This document shows positions 17,264 through 24,951 of a stretch of DNA of 64,000 nt, piece by piece. The translations under genes and the position numbers were made by a program. Position 1 is the stretch's first letter. The number at the start of each line of letters is the position of its first letter. The stretch lies in the IMG/VR virus record IMGVR_UViG_3300027770_000026, positions 1-64,000 of that record; one strand, written 5' to 3'. This stretch comes from a virus. The notes under the pieces were generated by a model. The model was not told where the DNA came from. It saw nothing but the letters and a program-made list of their open reading frames with translations, and searched no databases.

Positions 17264-18292
17264 CTAATCCACATATTTTACAAACTGCTGGGCAGAATTG
17301 CACCAGGATATGTTCTTCACTGTGTTGTGTACCTGCGCACGGGGAATCTCAAAACACTTAGTTACAGCATAGGCCAGATCGCTGTTCATGTAACCGTTGA
17401 CTCCGTTTACAATTTGATCTCGTGGACCCGTGACGTTGAACGCAGCAACAGGAGTACCGCATGCCATAGCTTCCAGTATCACAATGCCGTAGGTGTCGGT
17501 GCAACTGGGGAATACAAACACGTCTGCAGCCTTGTAATAGCTGGCTAGTTCGTCCCCAAACTTGTAACCCGCAAAGTCAATATCGGGATACTTCTTTTTA
17601 AGACGCTTACGCTCGGGTCCGTTACCCACTACTACCTTGTGCAGCTCTACACCTGGAATGTAGAGTTTGCAGAATTCCTCAATGTTCTTTTCCTTACTAA
17701 CACGCCCCACATACAGCAAGGTCTTAAAGGGCTGTTCTATCTTATGATACAATCTAAAATGCTCATCGTACCCCTTCTCCATTACGGCGCTGTGCCAATT
17801 GGGGTTTTCGTTAGAGCTAGATTTGGAGGAGGTGATCACCAACTTTGAATCGCGATGGAACCAGTCAAAGTACCACTGTGTCCAACTCGTAGGAATACCC
17901 CACATAGCTTTAGCAAATTCAGGAAACTTGGTATGATATGCTGTGGTATACTGTATGCCTAAATCCGTAAGCACTTGCCTAGCTTGGTATCCTAGCGGGC
18001 CCTCGGTGGCAATATGGAAACGAATGATGCTACTATCTGCTTGTAATCGTAGTATGAGATTGCGCAGCAGCCGATACATGGTCATACGACGTACTAGTGC
18101 AAGGCTAACTTCCTTGTAGAAAGGAAACTTAACAGTTTTAAACTGACTAGGTTCAATCAGTTCTACATCATAATTAGGTGGCAAGTTCTCGATAATGTTC
18201 TTGTAAGTGGTTACAACGCCGTTTACCTGTGGGTACCAAGCGTCAGTGACTATTACGATTTTTGTACGTCGTTCCAATATATTAACTCCCAT
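17264..18292 (-). CDS. GT4-family glycosyltransferase, 342 aa
   Basis: GT-B enzyme: N-terminal VIVTDAWYPQVNGVVTTYKN typical of the MgtA/SqdX subgroup, LLYVGRVSKEKNIEEF, and the C-terminal donor motif DTYGIVILEAMACGTPVAAF (E-x7-E). Members transfer hexoses from nucleotide sugars to lipids or glycans. It overlaps the upstream LpxH-like gene by 40 bases, so the pair is likely one functional unit acting on host lipid A or membrane lipids (inference). Confidence 0.88.
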   Translation of the reverse strand: MGVNILERRTKIVIVTDAWYPQVNGVVTTYKNIIENLPPNYDVELIEPSQFKTVKFPFYKEVSLALVRRMTMYRLLRNLILRLQADSSIIRFHIATEGPLGYQARQVLTDLGIQYTTAYHTKFPEFAKAMWGIPTSWTQWYFDWFHRDSKLVITSSKSSSNENPNWHSAVMEKGYDEHFRLYHKIEQPFKTLLYVGRVSKEKNIEEFCKLYIPGVELHKVVVGNGPERKRLKKKYPDIDFAGYKFGDELASYYKAADVFVFPSCTDTYGIVILEAMACGTPVAAFNVTGPRDQIVNGVNGYMNSDLAYAVTKCFEIPRAQVHNTVKNISWCNSAQQFVKYVD

Positions 18293-19014
18293 CGTCCGTC
18301 GGTGTGCTCGACTAGTGCAGTGCAGCTTTCAACCCAATCCCCGTCATTCATGTAAGTAATGCCGTTGATATCTTTGATAACTGCCTTGTGTATGTGTCCG
18401 CAGATAATGCCATCTGCATGTTTGTTCTTGCAGTAGCCCGCAATCAAATCCTCAAAGTCACTCATAAAGCTGACTGCTTCCTTGGTCTTGTGCTTGAGAT
18501 ATGCACTCAAGCTCCAATACTTTAGCCCCATCTTACGGCGTGCCCATGCTAGTGCATTGTTAATGTCTAGCAGTATACCGTATGCAAAATCGCCTAGGTG
18601 ATAGAGAAACTTGAGATGTCCGCGTAGTGCCGTGTCAAACATGTCGCCATGTATCACAATATACTGCTTACCATCTAGTCCGTGATGGCGATGATGATTT
18701 TTGATTTCAATATTGCCAAAGCTGAGATCATATTGCAGTGTCTCGCGCAGTGCTTCGTCATGGTTGCCCACAATGTAGACGACATGCGTGTCACGTTTGG
18801 CTGCGGTCAGTATACGACGCACCACATTGGTATGACTCTGTGGCCAATAGACCTTGCGGCTTAGTCGCCAACCATCAATGATATCTCCTACCAGGAAAAG
18901 ATTATCACAGGTGGTGTGCTTGAGGAAATCGCATAAAGCATCGGCTTTACAACCTTTTGTACCAAGGTGAATGTCCGAGATGAATACGGATCTATAGTGC
19001 GTGGTTGGGTGCAT
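18253..19014 (-). CDS. LpxH-like calcineurin metallophosphoesterase
   Basis: 253 residues with the full metallophosphoesterase set: FISDIHLG, VGDIIDGW, IVGNHDE, VIHGDMFD and ICGHIHKA. The spacing and long insert with KYWSLSAYLKHK fit the UDP-2,3-diacylglucosamine hydrolase-like branch. True LpxH cleaves UDP-diacyl-GlcN in lipid A synthesis. It overlaps uvdE by 23 bases and the GT4 gene by 40. Exact substrate unproven. Confidence 0.82.
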   Translation of the reverse strand: MHPTTHYRSVFISDIHLGTKGCKADALCDFLKHTTCDNLFLVGDIIDGWRLSRKVYWPQSHTNVVRRILTAAKRDTHVVYIVGNHDEALRETLQYDLSFGNIEIKNHHRHHGLDGKQYIVIHGDMFDTALRGHLKFLYHLGDFAYGILLDINNALAWARRKMGLKYWSLSAYLKHKTKEAVSFMSDFEDLIAGYCKNKHADGIICGHIHKAVIKDINGITYMNDGDWVESCTALVEHTDGRWELIYWNDVQKS

Positions 19015-20032
19015 GTTGTGTCTCTTGCAGGGGCTTACGCATACTATTTAGTTGCTCGTAGAGGCGCCTGCTGGCTTGATTCTTAGCCTTGCTTTCACAC
19101 ATCATGTCTGCCCAGGACAAGTGTTCTAGTGCCCACGTGTTAACAGCACGGTTCCAGTAGAAGTCACTGTGCGCCCGCAGCTTCTGCTTTTTGTGCCCTA
19201 GCTCTAGTAGCAGCTTATGGTCAGGCAAGGTCTCGGCACAATGGTCTACTAGAACGTCCTCACGAGATACGCTATAATGGATAACAGGCCTAACGCCACG
19301 CCAGCTATCCACCACACGTGAAACGCAACTATCGGAGGGTAGGATGTACTCTGCGTCACGTATCCAATTATGATGTATGTCAAGCACAATAGGGACCAAA
19401 TTGCCCAAACTAAGACAATCATCGAGCCCATATGTCATCTCCTCATTTTCGATAGTAATAGTGTTGCGAGCTTCGGGACTTAGGCGAGGGTACACGTCAC
19501 GAATGCCCTGTGCGCCACGCCGTCCGGCAATATGCACGTTGATCTTGAAGTCCTGAAACGTTTTACCATACCCCATCCAACGTGCTAGAGTAGCATGGTA
19601 TTCAAATTCTTCTATACTCCTTTCGACCACATCATCACGCTCACTAGCGAGTACAGTGAACTGGCCAGGATGAAAAGAAGTACGAACCCCAGTACTGCGA
19701 GCAAGGTTTCCCACTGGCTCAAGATGCTTTTCCGCATAAGCACGAACGTCGCTACGTTGCCAAAAGTAACGCCAACTAGGCTCAGTAAAAACAGGCAGTA
19801 TGTCGCTACCCAAACGAACCATTCGAAGTTGCTCATCTAATATCCCCACACGAGCTACAAGGTTATATGCTGCGTCAATATTATGGACCATGATGTCCCA
19901 TAGTCGCTGTTCGGCTACCTCACGAGTTTGGCGATTAAGCCAAGCCACAGTGGTGCTACGGTTGTTTAGTTCTGGAACCGTTTCTAGTGAGTCGTCTACC
20001 CACTTACATGCAAAACCAATCTTGCCTAGCAT
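18992..20032 (-). CDS. uvdE: UV-damage endonuclease UvdE
   Basis: 346 residues, TIM-barrel UVDE family: GFACKW at the start, RTSFHPGQFTVL (H121), KINVHIAG, TIENEEM, LDIHHNW (D218, H220) and IHYSVSRE supply the three-metal site. UvdE nicks 5' of UV photoproducts, giving a light-independent repair path. Transcribed from a near-consensus sigma70 promoter at 20062-20090 with the LpxH-like and GT4 genes downstream. Confidence 0.9.
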   Translation of the reverse strand: MLGKIGFACKWVDDSLETVPELNNRSTTVAWLNRQTREVAEQRLWDIMVHNIDAAYNLVARVGILDEQLRMVRLGSDILPVFTEPSWRYFWQRSDVRAYAEKHLEPVGNLARSTGVRTSFHPGQFTVLASERDDVVERSIEEFEYHATLARWMGYGKTFQDFKINVHIAGRRGAQGIRDVYPRLSPEARNTITIENEEMTYGLDDCLSLGNLVPIVLDIHHNWIRDAEYILPSDSCVSRVVDSWRGVRPVIHYSVSREDVLVDHCAETLPDHKLLLELGHKKQKLRAHSDFYWNRAVNTWALEHLSWADMMCESKAKNQASRRLYEQLNSMRKPLQETQHAPNHAL

Positions 20033-20061
20033 ACTGTACTCGTAGTAATGAACATGCGTGT

Positions 20062-20090
20062 ATTATACATGAAGTAGATGCACAAGTCAA
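20062..20090 (-). promoter_or_regulatory. sigma70 promoter TTGACT-17-TATAAT
   Basis: TTGACT at 20090-20085, TATAAT at 20067-20062, 17-base spacer, 30 bases before the uvdE ATG. It begins immediately after the terminator at 20094-20116. Confidence 0.88.
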
Positions 20091-20093
20091 AAG

Positions 20094-20116
20094 AAAAGGC
20101 GCAAGATGCGCCTTTT
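20094..20116 (-). terminator. Rho-independent terminator after OmpX-like gene
   Basis: Perfect 10-bp stem AAAAGGCGCA/TGCGCCTTTT with a 3-base loop, followed on the minus strand by TTTTCTTTTG. It separates the barrel gene from the uvdE promoter. Confidence 0.88.
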
Positions 20117-20134
20117 CCTAAGGTACAAGTTGGA

Positions 20135-20569
20135 TTAGAACTTGTAGACTACGCCCGCAAACACGCGGCTACCATCCCAACTACCTTCACCAATTTGGTA
20201 ACGGTAATCAGCGGTTAGCGACAGCTTGTCCACTAGTGGTAGTGTTGCGCCAACACCAACCTGGACCAATGTTACGTTATTGCCACGGTCTGGATCAACC
20301 ATAGCTAGACCTGCTTTGGCTACAACGCTTGCACCCAATACCTTAGCAACGTCATAGGTACCAAGTACGCCATAACGGTTAACCTCGGAACGCTTGTCCA
20401 ACTCTACTGCGACACCGTATGGTCCGTGTAGTGGTAGGCTGGCACTTACGCCCAATGTGCTATCACCCTTGCGACCAGCATTATCCCAACCGGCATTAAC
20501 GCCAACGTCTGCAGCTTGGGCTGTTCCCATTGCTGCGGCCAATAGTGTTGCAAAAATAATCTTCTTCAT
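20135..20569 (-). CDS. Small outer-membrane beta-barrel protein
   Basis: Start chosen at 20569 (MKKIIFATLLAAAMGTAQA) because AAGAGGT lies 5 bases upstream and this creates a clean signal peptide cleaved after AQA. The mature ~125 residues show alternating aromatic beta strands and end in Phe, the outer-membrane targeting signature; size suits an 8-strand OmpX/opacity barrel. Flanked by its own terminator and by another 22 bases upstream. As a lone moron-like gene it may mask receptors or block superinfection (inference). Confidence 0.78.
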   Translation of the reverse strand: MKKIIFATLLAAAMGTAQAADVGVNAGWDNAGRKGDSTLGVSASLPLHGPYGVAVELDKRSEVNRYGVLGTYDVAKVLGASVVAKAGLAMVDPDRGNNVTLVQVGVGATLPLVDKLSLTADYRYQIGEGSWDGSRVFAGVVYKF

Positions 20570-20590
20570 AATATACCTCTTGTAATAAAA

Positions 20591-20612
20591 AATGCAGCAT
20601 CGCTGCTGCATT
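20591..20612 (-). terminator. Rho-independent terminator before OmpX-like gene
   Basis: Nine-bp stem AATGCAGCA/TGCTGCATT with loop of 4, followed on the minus strand by TTTTTTATTAC. It ends the transcript of 20647-21498 only 22 bases before the barrel gene ATG. Confidence 0.8.
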
Positions 20613-20646
20613 AATATTTAACGAAGCATTTGGTCTACGCCAAAAA

Positions 20647-21498
20647 TCATAGGTACTTGTTTAAAATTTCTTCCCAGGATATGTTGGAATCGTCTTCCTC
20701 GCTTACAGGGTTACGCTGGTCTTGTTTGACCGGGTTATCATCCTTACGACGGTCGCCAGAAACTATGGCAGCCACATTAGATTTACCAATACGCTTTAGT
20801 AGGAACAGCAGGTGGGCATCATTATGGTCTTTAAGATATAGCTCACCGTTCACATCAATTAATCCAATTGGGTTTGCATTATTGTAATCAACCAACTTTT
20901 CCTTAAAGTTAGGCTCTCTGAGGAATAAACTGAGTTGATTTCTAATAGGAGTACTATCGGGAATTTTTAATCCCATTTTAATTAATAGGGTACTCAATAT
21001 TTTAGGATCTATTTTCTTATCAAATACAGAAATTTTATCAATTTTTTCTGTAGGGACTTCTGGGGCGTCGGTTCCCATAGAGAAATCAGTCCAGGTACCG
21101 GCGCTCAGATTTGCCAAAGTTTTAACTATACCAGCGTCGTGGTGCAGTTTGCCAGACTGCCCAGAATCTGTGCCTAATTCTTTATGCGAAAATATGCTAT
21201 AGAGTTTTATGGTCTTATCATCACCGCTTTGTACAATACTATAAACCAAATTAACATCACCTGCTAGGTGCATGTGACGTAAATTTTCTCCCTGTACTGC
21301 ACCCCGCAACGGACCACCCGAGCTAAATGCTTTGTCATAACTGCTAACTGAAGGAATTATTCCTGACGGATTCTGATTATAAAAATCTATTTTCTTTTTT
21401 AGAAAATCCAACAATTTTTCATCTAGAAAATCAAAACGTGGGCGTTGATTTTCTAGATATTCGTCAAATCGTGAGGATTGTTTTACGAGTAATGCCAT
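20647..21498 (-). CDS. Hypothetical protein, RelE/YafQ-like segment, 283 aa
   Basis: The middle (about 70-110: LRHMHLAGDVNLVYSIV... KLYSIFSHKELG) recalls the RelE/YafQ toxin core, in which an HL-D-LLIY strand is followed by a ...HSDLF strand. The first and last thirds are unrelated; the C-terminus is acidic (EEDDSNISWEEILNKYL). A structural or internal virion protein is equally possible. Followed by a terminator. Confidence 0.5.
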   Translation of the reverse strand: MALLVKQSSRFDEYLENQRPRFDFLDEKLLDFLKKKIDFYNQNPSGIIPSVSSYDKAFSSGGPLRGAVQGENLRHMHLAGDVNLVYSIVQSGDDKTIKLYSIFSHKELGTDSGQSGKLHHDAGIVKTLANLSAGTWTDFSMGTDAPEVPTEKIDKISVFDKKIDPKILSTLLIKMGLKIPDSTPIRNQLSLFLREPNFKEKLVDYNNANPIGLIDVNGELYLKDHNDAHLLFLLKRIGKSNVAAIVSGDRRKDDNPVKQDQRNPVSEEDDSNISWEEILNKYL

Positions 21499-21722
21499 TA
21501 GTTTGGGTCAGCCTTCTTCCGTGCTGCAATACGAGCTTCCAACATCTTCACATAATCTTCCGCCAGCACGGGCTTGCTCCACTCTGCGGGGTCGTTCGCC
21601 ATACGAATAACCTGTGCTACATCTTCGCTACAGAAGCCAGTATCGTTGTGCTGTTCCACGTGCTCGAGAAGAGCTTTGTCGGAGAGATTGTTGTAATAGT
21701 TGTTGACTTCTTTCAGCTTCAT
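21498..21722 (-). CDS. Small paralogous protein A, 74 aa
   Basis: Shares LSDKALLEHVEQHNDTGF-EDVAQVIR-ANDPAEW with the neighbour 21747-22004, indicating tandem duplication. Preceded by AATAAATA and AAGGA. Function unknown. Confidence 0.65.
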   Translation of the reverse strand: MKLKEVNNYYNNLSDKALLEHVEQHNDTGFCSEDVAQVIRMANDPAEWSKPVLAEDYVKMLEARIAARKKADPN

Positions 21723-21746
21723 ATGATGTTCCTTGTGAGATATTTA

Positions 21747-22004
21747 TTAGTGTTTGGTAAAATTCATCTGTGCAATCTGCTGAGCCATTTCCTCTGCAAT
21801 TTGTTCGCAGCCAGGCATTGCCTGTACGGACTTTAGCAGTTCCTGCAGAAGCTGTTCACCAGTCATGGACTCGCCCCATGCGGCGGGATCGTTTGCTGCC
21901 CGCACAATCCTAACCAAGTCTTCGGTACGGAAACCAGTATCATTATCCTGATCCAGTTCCTCGTACAGTTCCAGATCGGTCATTGCGTTGTAGTCCTTTT
22001 CCAT
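21747..22004 (-). CDS. Small paralogous protein B, 85 aa
   Basis: Contains MTDLELYEELDQDNDTGF and VRIVRAANDPAAW, the same pattern as 21498-21722, plus a longer helical C-terminus. A CGTAAATA box ends 4 bases before the ATG with no room for a ribosome site. Confidence 0.65.
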   Translation of the reverse strand: MEKDYNAMTDLELYEELDQDNDTGFRTEDLVRIVRAANDPAAWGESMTGEQLLQELLKSVQAMPGCEQIAEEMAQQIAQMNFTKH

Positions 22005-22008
22005 ATGG

Positions 22009-22016
22009 TATTTACG
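22009..22016 (-). promoter_or_regulatory. Late promoter CGTAAATA (leaderless class)
   Basis: Four bases before the ATG at 22004. Confidence 0.5.
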
Positions 22017-22018
22017 CC

Positions 22019-22408
22019 TCAGACCAACACAGGACCAAGGAGAAATCCAGGCTTAACACCGCTGAGGTAACCGTAGGGCACACCAAGATGGAACTCGAGG
22101 TAGCTGATGTCGCCAAGGGTTTCGTGCGCGTCGTCCAGGAAGCGGATAGCGTCCGCACGAGTGGCGCCGGCTACAGTATCCAGGATTTTCTGAATACGTG
22201 CTTCGGTGGCAGCGATCGCTGCTTGGTGCGCGGCCTCTTCCTCGCGGTTGGAGTGACCAAGGTCTTCGATCAGCTCGTCCCAAATACGCTGCTTGCCCGC
22301 GTCGTCGGCAGCATGCCACTCGGACCAAAAGTATTCGCGAGGGCGATAGCCGTGGGCGTCCTTGTGCAGGTCGCTGACAATGTGAGCGTCGAAGGTGTAC
22401 TGAGTCAT
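22019..22408 (-). CDS. Hypothetical phage protein, 129 aa
   Basis: Start at 22408 (MTQYTFDAHIVSDLHKDAHG) chosen for the GGGAG ribosome site 8 bases upstream. Segments YRPREYFWSEWHAADDAGKQ, an alanine-rich helix, and the C-terminal FHLGVPYGY recur in short phage proteins I have seen but cannot name. Higher GC than the surroundings. Confidence 0.65.
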   Translation of the reverse strand: MTQYTFDAHIVSDLHKDAHGYRPREYFWSEWHAADDAGKQRIWDELIEDLGHSNREEEAAHQAAIAATEARIQKILDTVAGATRADAIRFLDDAHETLGDISYLEFHLGVPYGYLSGVKPGFLLGPVLV

Positions 22409-22409
22409 A

Positions 22410-22598
22410 TTACTTGCTCCCTTGGAAGTACTTACCCGTGCCGCCACAACCGTAGCAAACGTAAGGGCAGCCCGTTTCATCGTAGCCGTGGTCACCGCAG
22501 CCGTCGCAGCTGGGGCAAATGTTCTGGTGCTGGTAGTAGAGCTCGACGCTCACAATGCGGAGCTCTTCGGAGTATTCAAGCCACGTTTTGATCTGCAT
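22410..22598 (-). CDS. Small zinc-finger protein, 62 aa
   Basis: Two cysteine clusters CPSCDGCGDHGYD and CPYVCYGCGGTGK match the CxxCxGxG repeats of the DnaJ zinc finger. First gene after the promoter at 22630-22658, with GGAGCAG ribosome site. Probably binds zinc; partner unknown. Confidence 0.7.
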   Translation of the reverse strand: MQIKTWLEYSEELRIVSVELYYQHQNICPSCDGCGDHGYDETGCPYVCYGCGGTGKYFQGSK

Positions 22599-22629
22599 GC
22601 TCTGCTCCTTTCCCTAACCCTATGTGCAT

Positions 22630-22658
22630 ATTATAGGGTCAAGTAGAGCTGCTTGCAA
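22630..22658 (-). promoter_or_regulatory. sigma70 promoter TTGCAA-17-TATAAT
   Basis: Spacer is exactly 17. The ~35 bases downstream, through AAAGGAGCAG, are almost identical to those after the promoter at 25280-25308. A dispersed hairpin repeat lies just upstream. Confidence 0.85.
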
Positions 22659-22687
22659 CCAAAATTTTACCAATTTTTCAGCAGATT

Positions 22688-22745
22688 GCGTAAGTTGTTG
22701 ATTTTATTGGGAATTTAGTTTTCTAGCAAAATCAATGACTTACGC
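22688..22745. repeat. Dispersed intergenic hairpin repeat, copy 1
   Basis: Arms GCGTAAGTTGTTGATT and AATCAATGACTTACGC surround an inner ATTGGGAATTTAGTTTTC. Related copies: 25309-25342, 55026-55045, 57600-57658. It overlaps the stop codon of the upstream gene and precedes a sigma70-like promoter. Confidence 0.8.
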
Positions 22746-22957
22746 TACCGCTCCAAAATATCAGGGAGAATTTCCAGGTGAATTACGGACAGCTTTTCGC
22801 TTAGGCTATTTTCCAGCTCGTCCTTTAGGATGTTGACCAAATGGTCAAATTCTACTGGGTCAAATCTTCCACCATTGTTGTGCAGTGCAGCCAATGGTTC
22901 AAGGTCGCCATCGCTGCGCTTGTAGGCAATAACGTAGGAGTTCTTCTTGTACTTCAT
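22745..22957 (-). CDS. Hypothetical protein, 70 aa
   Basis: MKYKKNSYVIAYKRSDGDL... acidic/helical C-terminal half. Its TAG stop is the edge of the hairpin repeat. Last gene of the early-type run starting at 25248. Confidence 0.55.
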   Translation of the reverse strand: MKYKKNSYVIAYKRSDGDLEPLAALHNNGGRFDPVEFDHLVNILKDELENSLSEKLSVIHLEILPDILER

Positions 22958-22965
22958 GATATACC

Positions 22966-23151
22966 TTAGTAGTGAACTAGAATAGGTTTAGGTTCGTGAG
23001 AACCGTCTAGTTGTTTGAGATGATCAAAGTATACACAAGCTTGGTCGAGACTGCAAGTGGTTTGGTACAGTTGCCACCAACCAAAAATACCAAACCCGCG
23101 CCGCCACTCCACTGTATACAGTTTGCCATGCTGTACTACTCGAGCTTTCAC
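22966..23151 (-). CDS. Hypothetical protein, 61 aa
   Basis: Aromatic-rich small protein (VEWRRGFGIFGWWQLYQTTC). Overlaps the upstream stop by 4 bases (ATGA). Unknown function. Confidence 0.5.
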   Translation of the reverse strand: MKARVVQHGKLYTVEWRRGFGIFGWWQLYQTTCSLDQACVYFDHLKQLDGSHEPKPILVHY

Positions 23152-23417
23152 GCCTCACCCCTCGCACGGATGTCAGCCGCAATCGCCTCGGCAGCGTTAA
23201 ACCACCCTGCTTCGTATGTGCCCACCATCATGGGTTCCTTAGGGCCACCGTAGGAGTTGGCAATCCGCGCACACGCCTTACGCTCGGCAGCGGCGACAAT
23301 TTGAGCAAAACGCTCTACACCATAGCAATCAAAGCTGAAGGTCTCTCGCCCGCGGCTGTCCTTTTCAACGTCGCCGGCCTCCCGCGCCCAGCGGATGATG
23401 TCTTCACGATTCATCAC
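23148..23417 (-). CDS. Small early-type protein, 89 aa
   Basis: Begins MMNREDIIRWAREAG and has ERFAQIVAAAERKACARI, the same pattern as 24435-24668 (MERDDIIRMAREAG, ERFAALVAAAEREACAKV). The family is common as short phage early proteins; function unknown. Confidence 0.6.
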   Translation of the reverse strand: MMNREDIIRWAREAGDVEKDSRGRETFSFDCYGVERFAQIVAAAERKACARIANSYGGPKEPMMVGTYEAGWFNAAEAIAADIRARGEA

Positions 23418-23611
23418 TCAAATCCAAAATGAGTTTTAAGGTCCTGAGCTAGCAAGTGCCCATGCTCCCAGTTACGGGAGGCATAGTTGGCACATTCTTG
23501 AATAATCAACTCAGCAAACTTTTCAGGATCCAGTTCACCTGCAACATAATCACCGTTGCTGTCAACGGCCAGTGCTCGGTCGTAGAGTTTTGCAATTCGT
23601 TGGTTCATCAC
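23414..23611 (-). CDS. Small early-type protein, 65 aa
   Basis: C-terminal EKFAELIIQECANYA... THFGFE parallels 23608-23835, suggesting duplication. ATGA overlaps at both ends. Confidence 0.55.
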   Translation of the reverse strand: MMNQRIAKLYDRALAVDSNGDYVAGELDPEKFAELIIQECANYASRNWEHGHLLAQDLKTHFGFE

Positions 23612-23835
23612 TCAATTCCAAAGTGTTGTTGAATCTTGCTTGCATAAGTGCTGGCGGGTTCACGATGGTCGACCGCATCTGCTACAACTGTAACACATTC
23701 CCGCACAATCAACTCAGCAAACTTGTCACGATACAACTGATGAAATTCTGAGAGACCGCCAGCATTTACAGTGGCGAGTTGCACTGCCGCAAAGTCTTGT
23801 GCCTGTTCAGAAAGTTTAACAATTCCTTTAATCAT
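23608..23835 (-). CDS. Small early-type protein, 75 aa
   Basis: DKFAELIVRECVTVVADA... KIQQHFGIE is paralogous to 23414-23611. ATGA overlaps with its neighbours. Unknown function. Confidence 0.55.
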   Translation of the reverse strand: MIKGIVKLSEQAQDFAAVQLATVNAGGLSEFHQLYRDKFAELIVRECVTVVADAVDHREPASTYASKIQQHFGIE

Positions 23836-24026
23836 CGACCTACAACCTCCATGCGCTTCTGTAGTGCTACCATACCCTCGCGATACGTCTCAAGTTGGTC
23901 TCGCGCTTGCATAAGCGCCGTATGCTTATGGGCATCATGGCTAATGCGCTGTTCGATGTCAATAGCCTTGTTCACATTGCGAATGGCTAGATTGAGTGCC
24001 TCAATCAAGTCTTGATATTCGTTCAT
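23832..24026 (-). CDS. Small helical protein, 64 aa
   Basis: Start chosen at 24026 (MNEYQDLIEALNLAIRN) since it overlaps the upstream stop as ATGA. The whole chain is predicted helical (RDQLETYREGMVALQKRM). Confidence 0.5.
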   Translation of the reverse strand: MNEYQDLIEALNLAIRNVNKAIDIEQRISHDAHKHTALMQARDQLETYREGMVALQKRMEVVGR

Positions 24027-24238
24027 GGGCGTTCCGTCACACGATAGGCCACCGTGCGTCCATTTGGCGAACTGCGGCGCGGGATCGTTCGTTCGGACTG
24101 CTGAACTGCAGCCAACATCTCCGTGACATAGGCCAGCTTGTTGTTGGCTTCGGTCAGTGAGGCATGGGAACTCAAGGTATCCCAACGCGAGGGACGGGTT
24201 TCAAATTCCAACAGTCGTTCAACAATATAATGACTCAT
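24023..24238 (-). CDS. Hypothetical protein, 71 aa
   Basis: MSHYIVERLLEFETRP... with a basic, possibly disordered C-terminus. ATGA overlap at both ends. Confidence 0.5.
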   Translation of the reverse strand: MSHYIVERLLEFETRPSRWDTLSSHASLTEANNKLAYVTEMLAAVQQSERTIPRRSSPNGRTVAYRVTERP

Positions 24239-24438
24239 TGCTGCTCTCCCAAAATTGCCTGTACCTGTTTCTGCTTGAGACCTAGCGTTTGGGCAATGCG
24301 TCGCACCCCGTATGCATGGTCACGATGTAAGTGTAGCACCATTGTGCGGTTGATTGCAACCAGTAATGCGGTCTTGTCCACACCACTGCCGCTGGTCATG
24401 AGATTGTACAACTGCGATTCGGTTAGGGTAGGCATCAC
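24235..24438 (-). CDS. Small helix-turn-helix candidate, 67 aa
   Basis: The C-terminal half YGVRRIAQTLGLKQKQVQAIL fits a helix-turn-helix (Ala at the turn approach, Gly at the turn). It may bind DNA and regulate this early block; unproven. Confidence 0.5.
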   Translation of the reverse strand: MMPTLTESQLYNLMTSGSGVDKTALLVAINRTMVLHLHRDHAYGVRRIAQTLGLKQKQVQAILGEQQ

Positions 24439-24668
24439 TGCCCCTTTGCACGGATAAGTTTGGCGGCATATTCAGTCCAGCACTCTGCTCCGTCGCCATA
24501 GGTGTCAATGCTGTCACACACCTTCGCACACGCCTCACGCTCGGCAGCGGCGACGAGGGCGGCAAAGCGTTCAAGTTCTTCATCGGATACACTCCAAGGA
24601 TTCATTAGGTGATTCGGTTCGGTAAACCCAGCCTCTCGTGCCATGCGGATGATGTCATCGCGTTCCAT
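24435..24668 (-). CDS. Small early-type protein, 77 aa
   Basis: Paralogue of 23148-23417 (see that entry), with the variable middle replaced by NHLMNPWSVSDEEL. Start overlaps the upstream stop by one base. Confidence 0.6.
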   Translation of the reverse strand: MERDDIIRMAREAGFTEPNHLMNPWSVSDEELERFAALVAAAEREACAKVCDSIDTYGDGAECWTEYAAKLIRAKGQ

Positions 24669-24883
24669 TACTTCACCTCCACAGTCTTAAGAGACTCTTT
24701 ACTGATGCATTCATAGCCACCATATACTTCCATGTAAATACCATTAGCATTTACGCAAGCATCAGCTCTCTTATCCAGTTCTGATATAACAAAAAATTGT
24801 GCAATAAACAGAAAAATAGAAAACAACATAATGCTAATCAAAAAAATATTGAAAATCTTTTCAAGAATCCATTTAAAACTCAT
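24668..24883 (-). CDS. Small membrane protein, 71 aa
   Basis: Start at 24883 (MSFKWILEKIFNIFLISIML) puts one strong transmembrane helix at residues ~9-35, followed by a soluble part with two cysteines (ADACVNANG, GGYECIS) that would lie in the periplasm and could form a disulfide. A start at 24925 is possible but overlaps the 22-codon frame at 24873-24941. Confidence 0.5.
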   Translation of the reverse strand: MSFKWILEKIFNIFLISIMLFSIFLFIAQFFVISELDKRADACVNANGIYMEVYGGYECISKESLKTVEVK

Positions 24884-24941
24884 TACTGTACGCAGTGCTG
24901 TAGCCACGATCGTACGAGTCATCACCGTTATAGCAAGGCAT
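24873..24941 (-). CDS. Possible 22-aa peptide
   Basis: ATG at 24941 preceded by GAGGAGT, giving MPCYNGDDSYDRGYSTAY and four more residues; the stop overlaps the following gene start. It fills an otherwise empty gap, and the ribosome site is good. Confidence 0.4.
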   Translation of the reverse strand: MPCYNGDDSYDRGYSTAYSNEF

Positions 24942-24951
24942 ACGTTACTCC

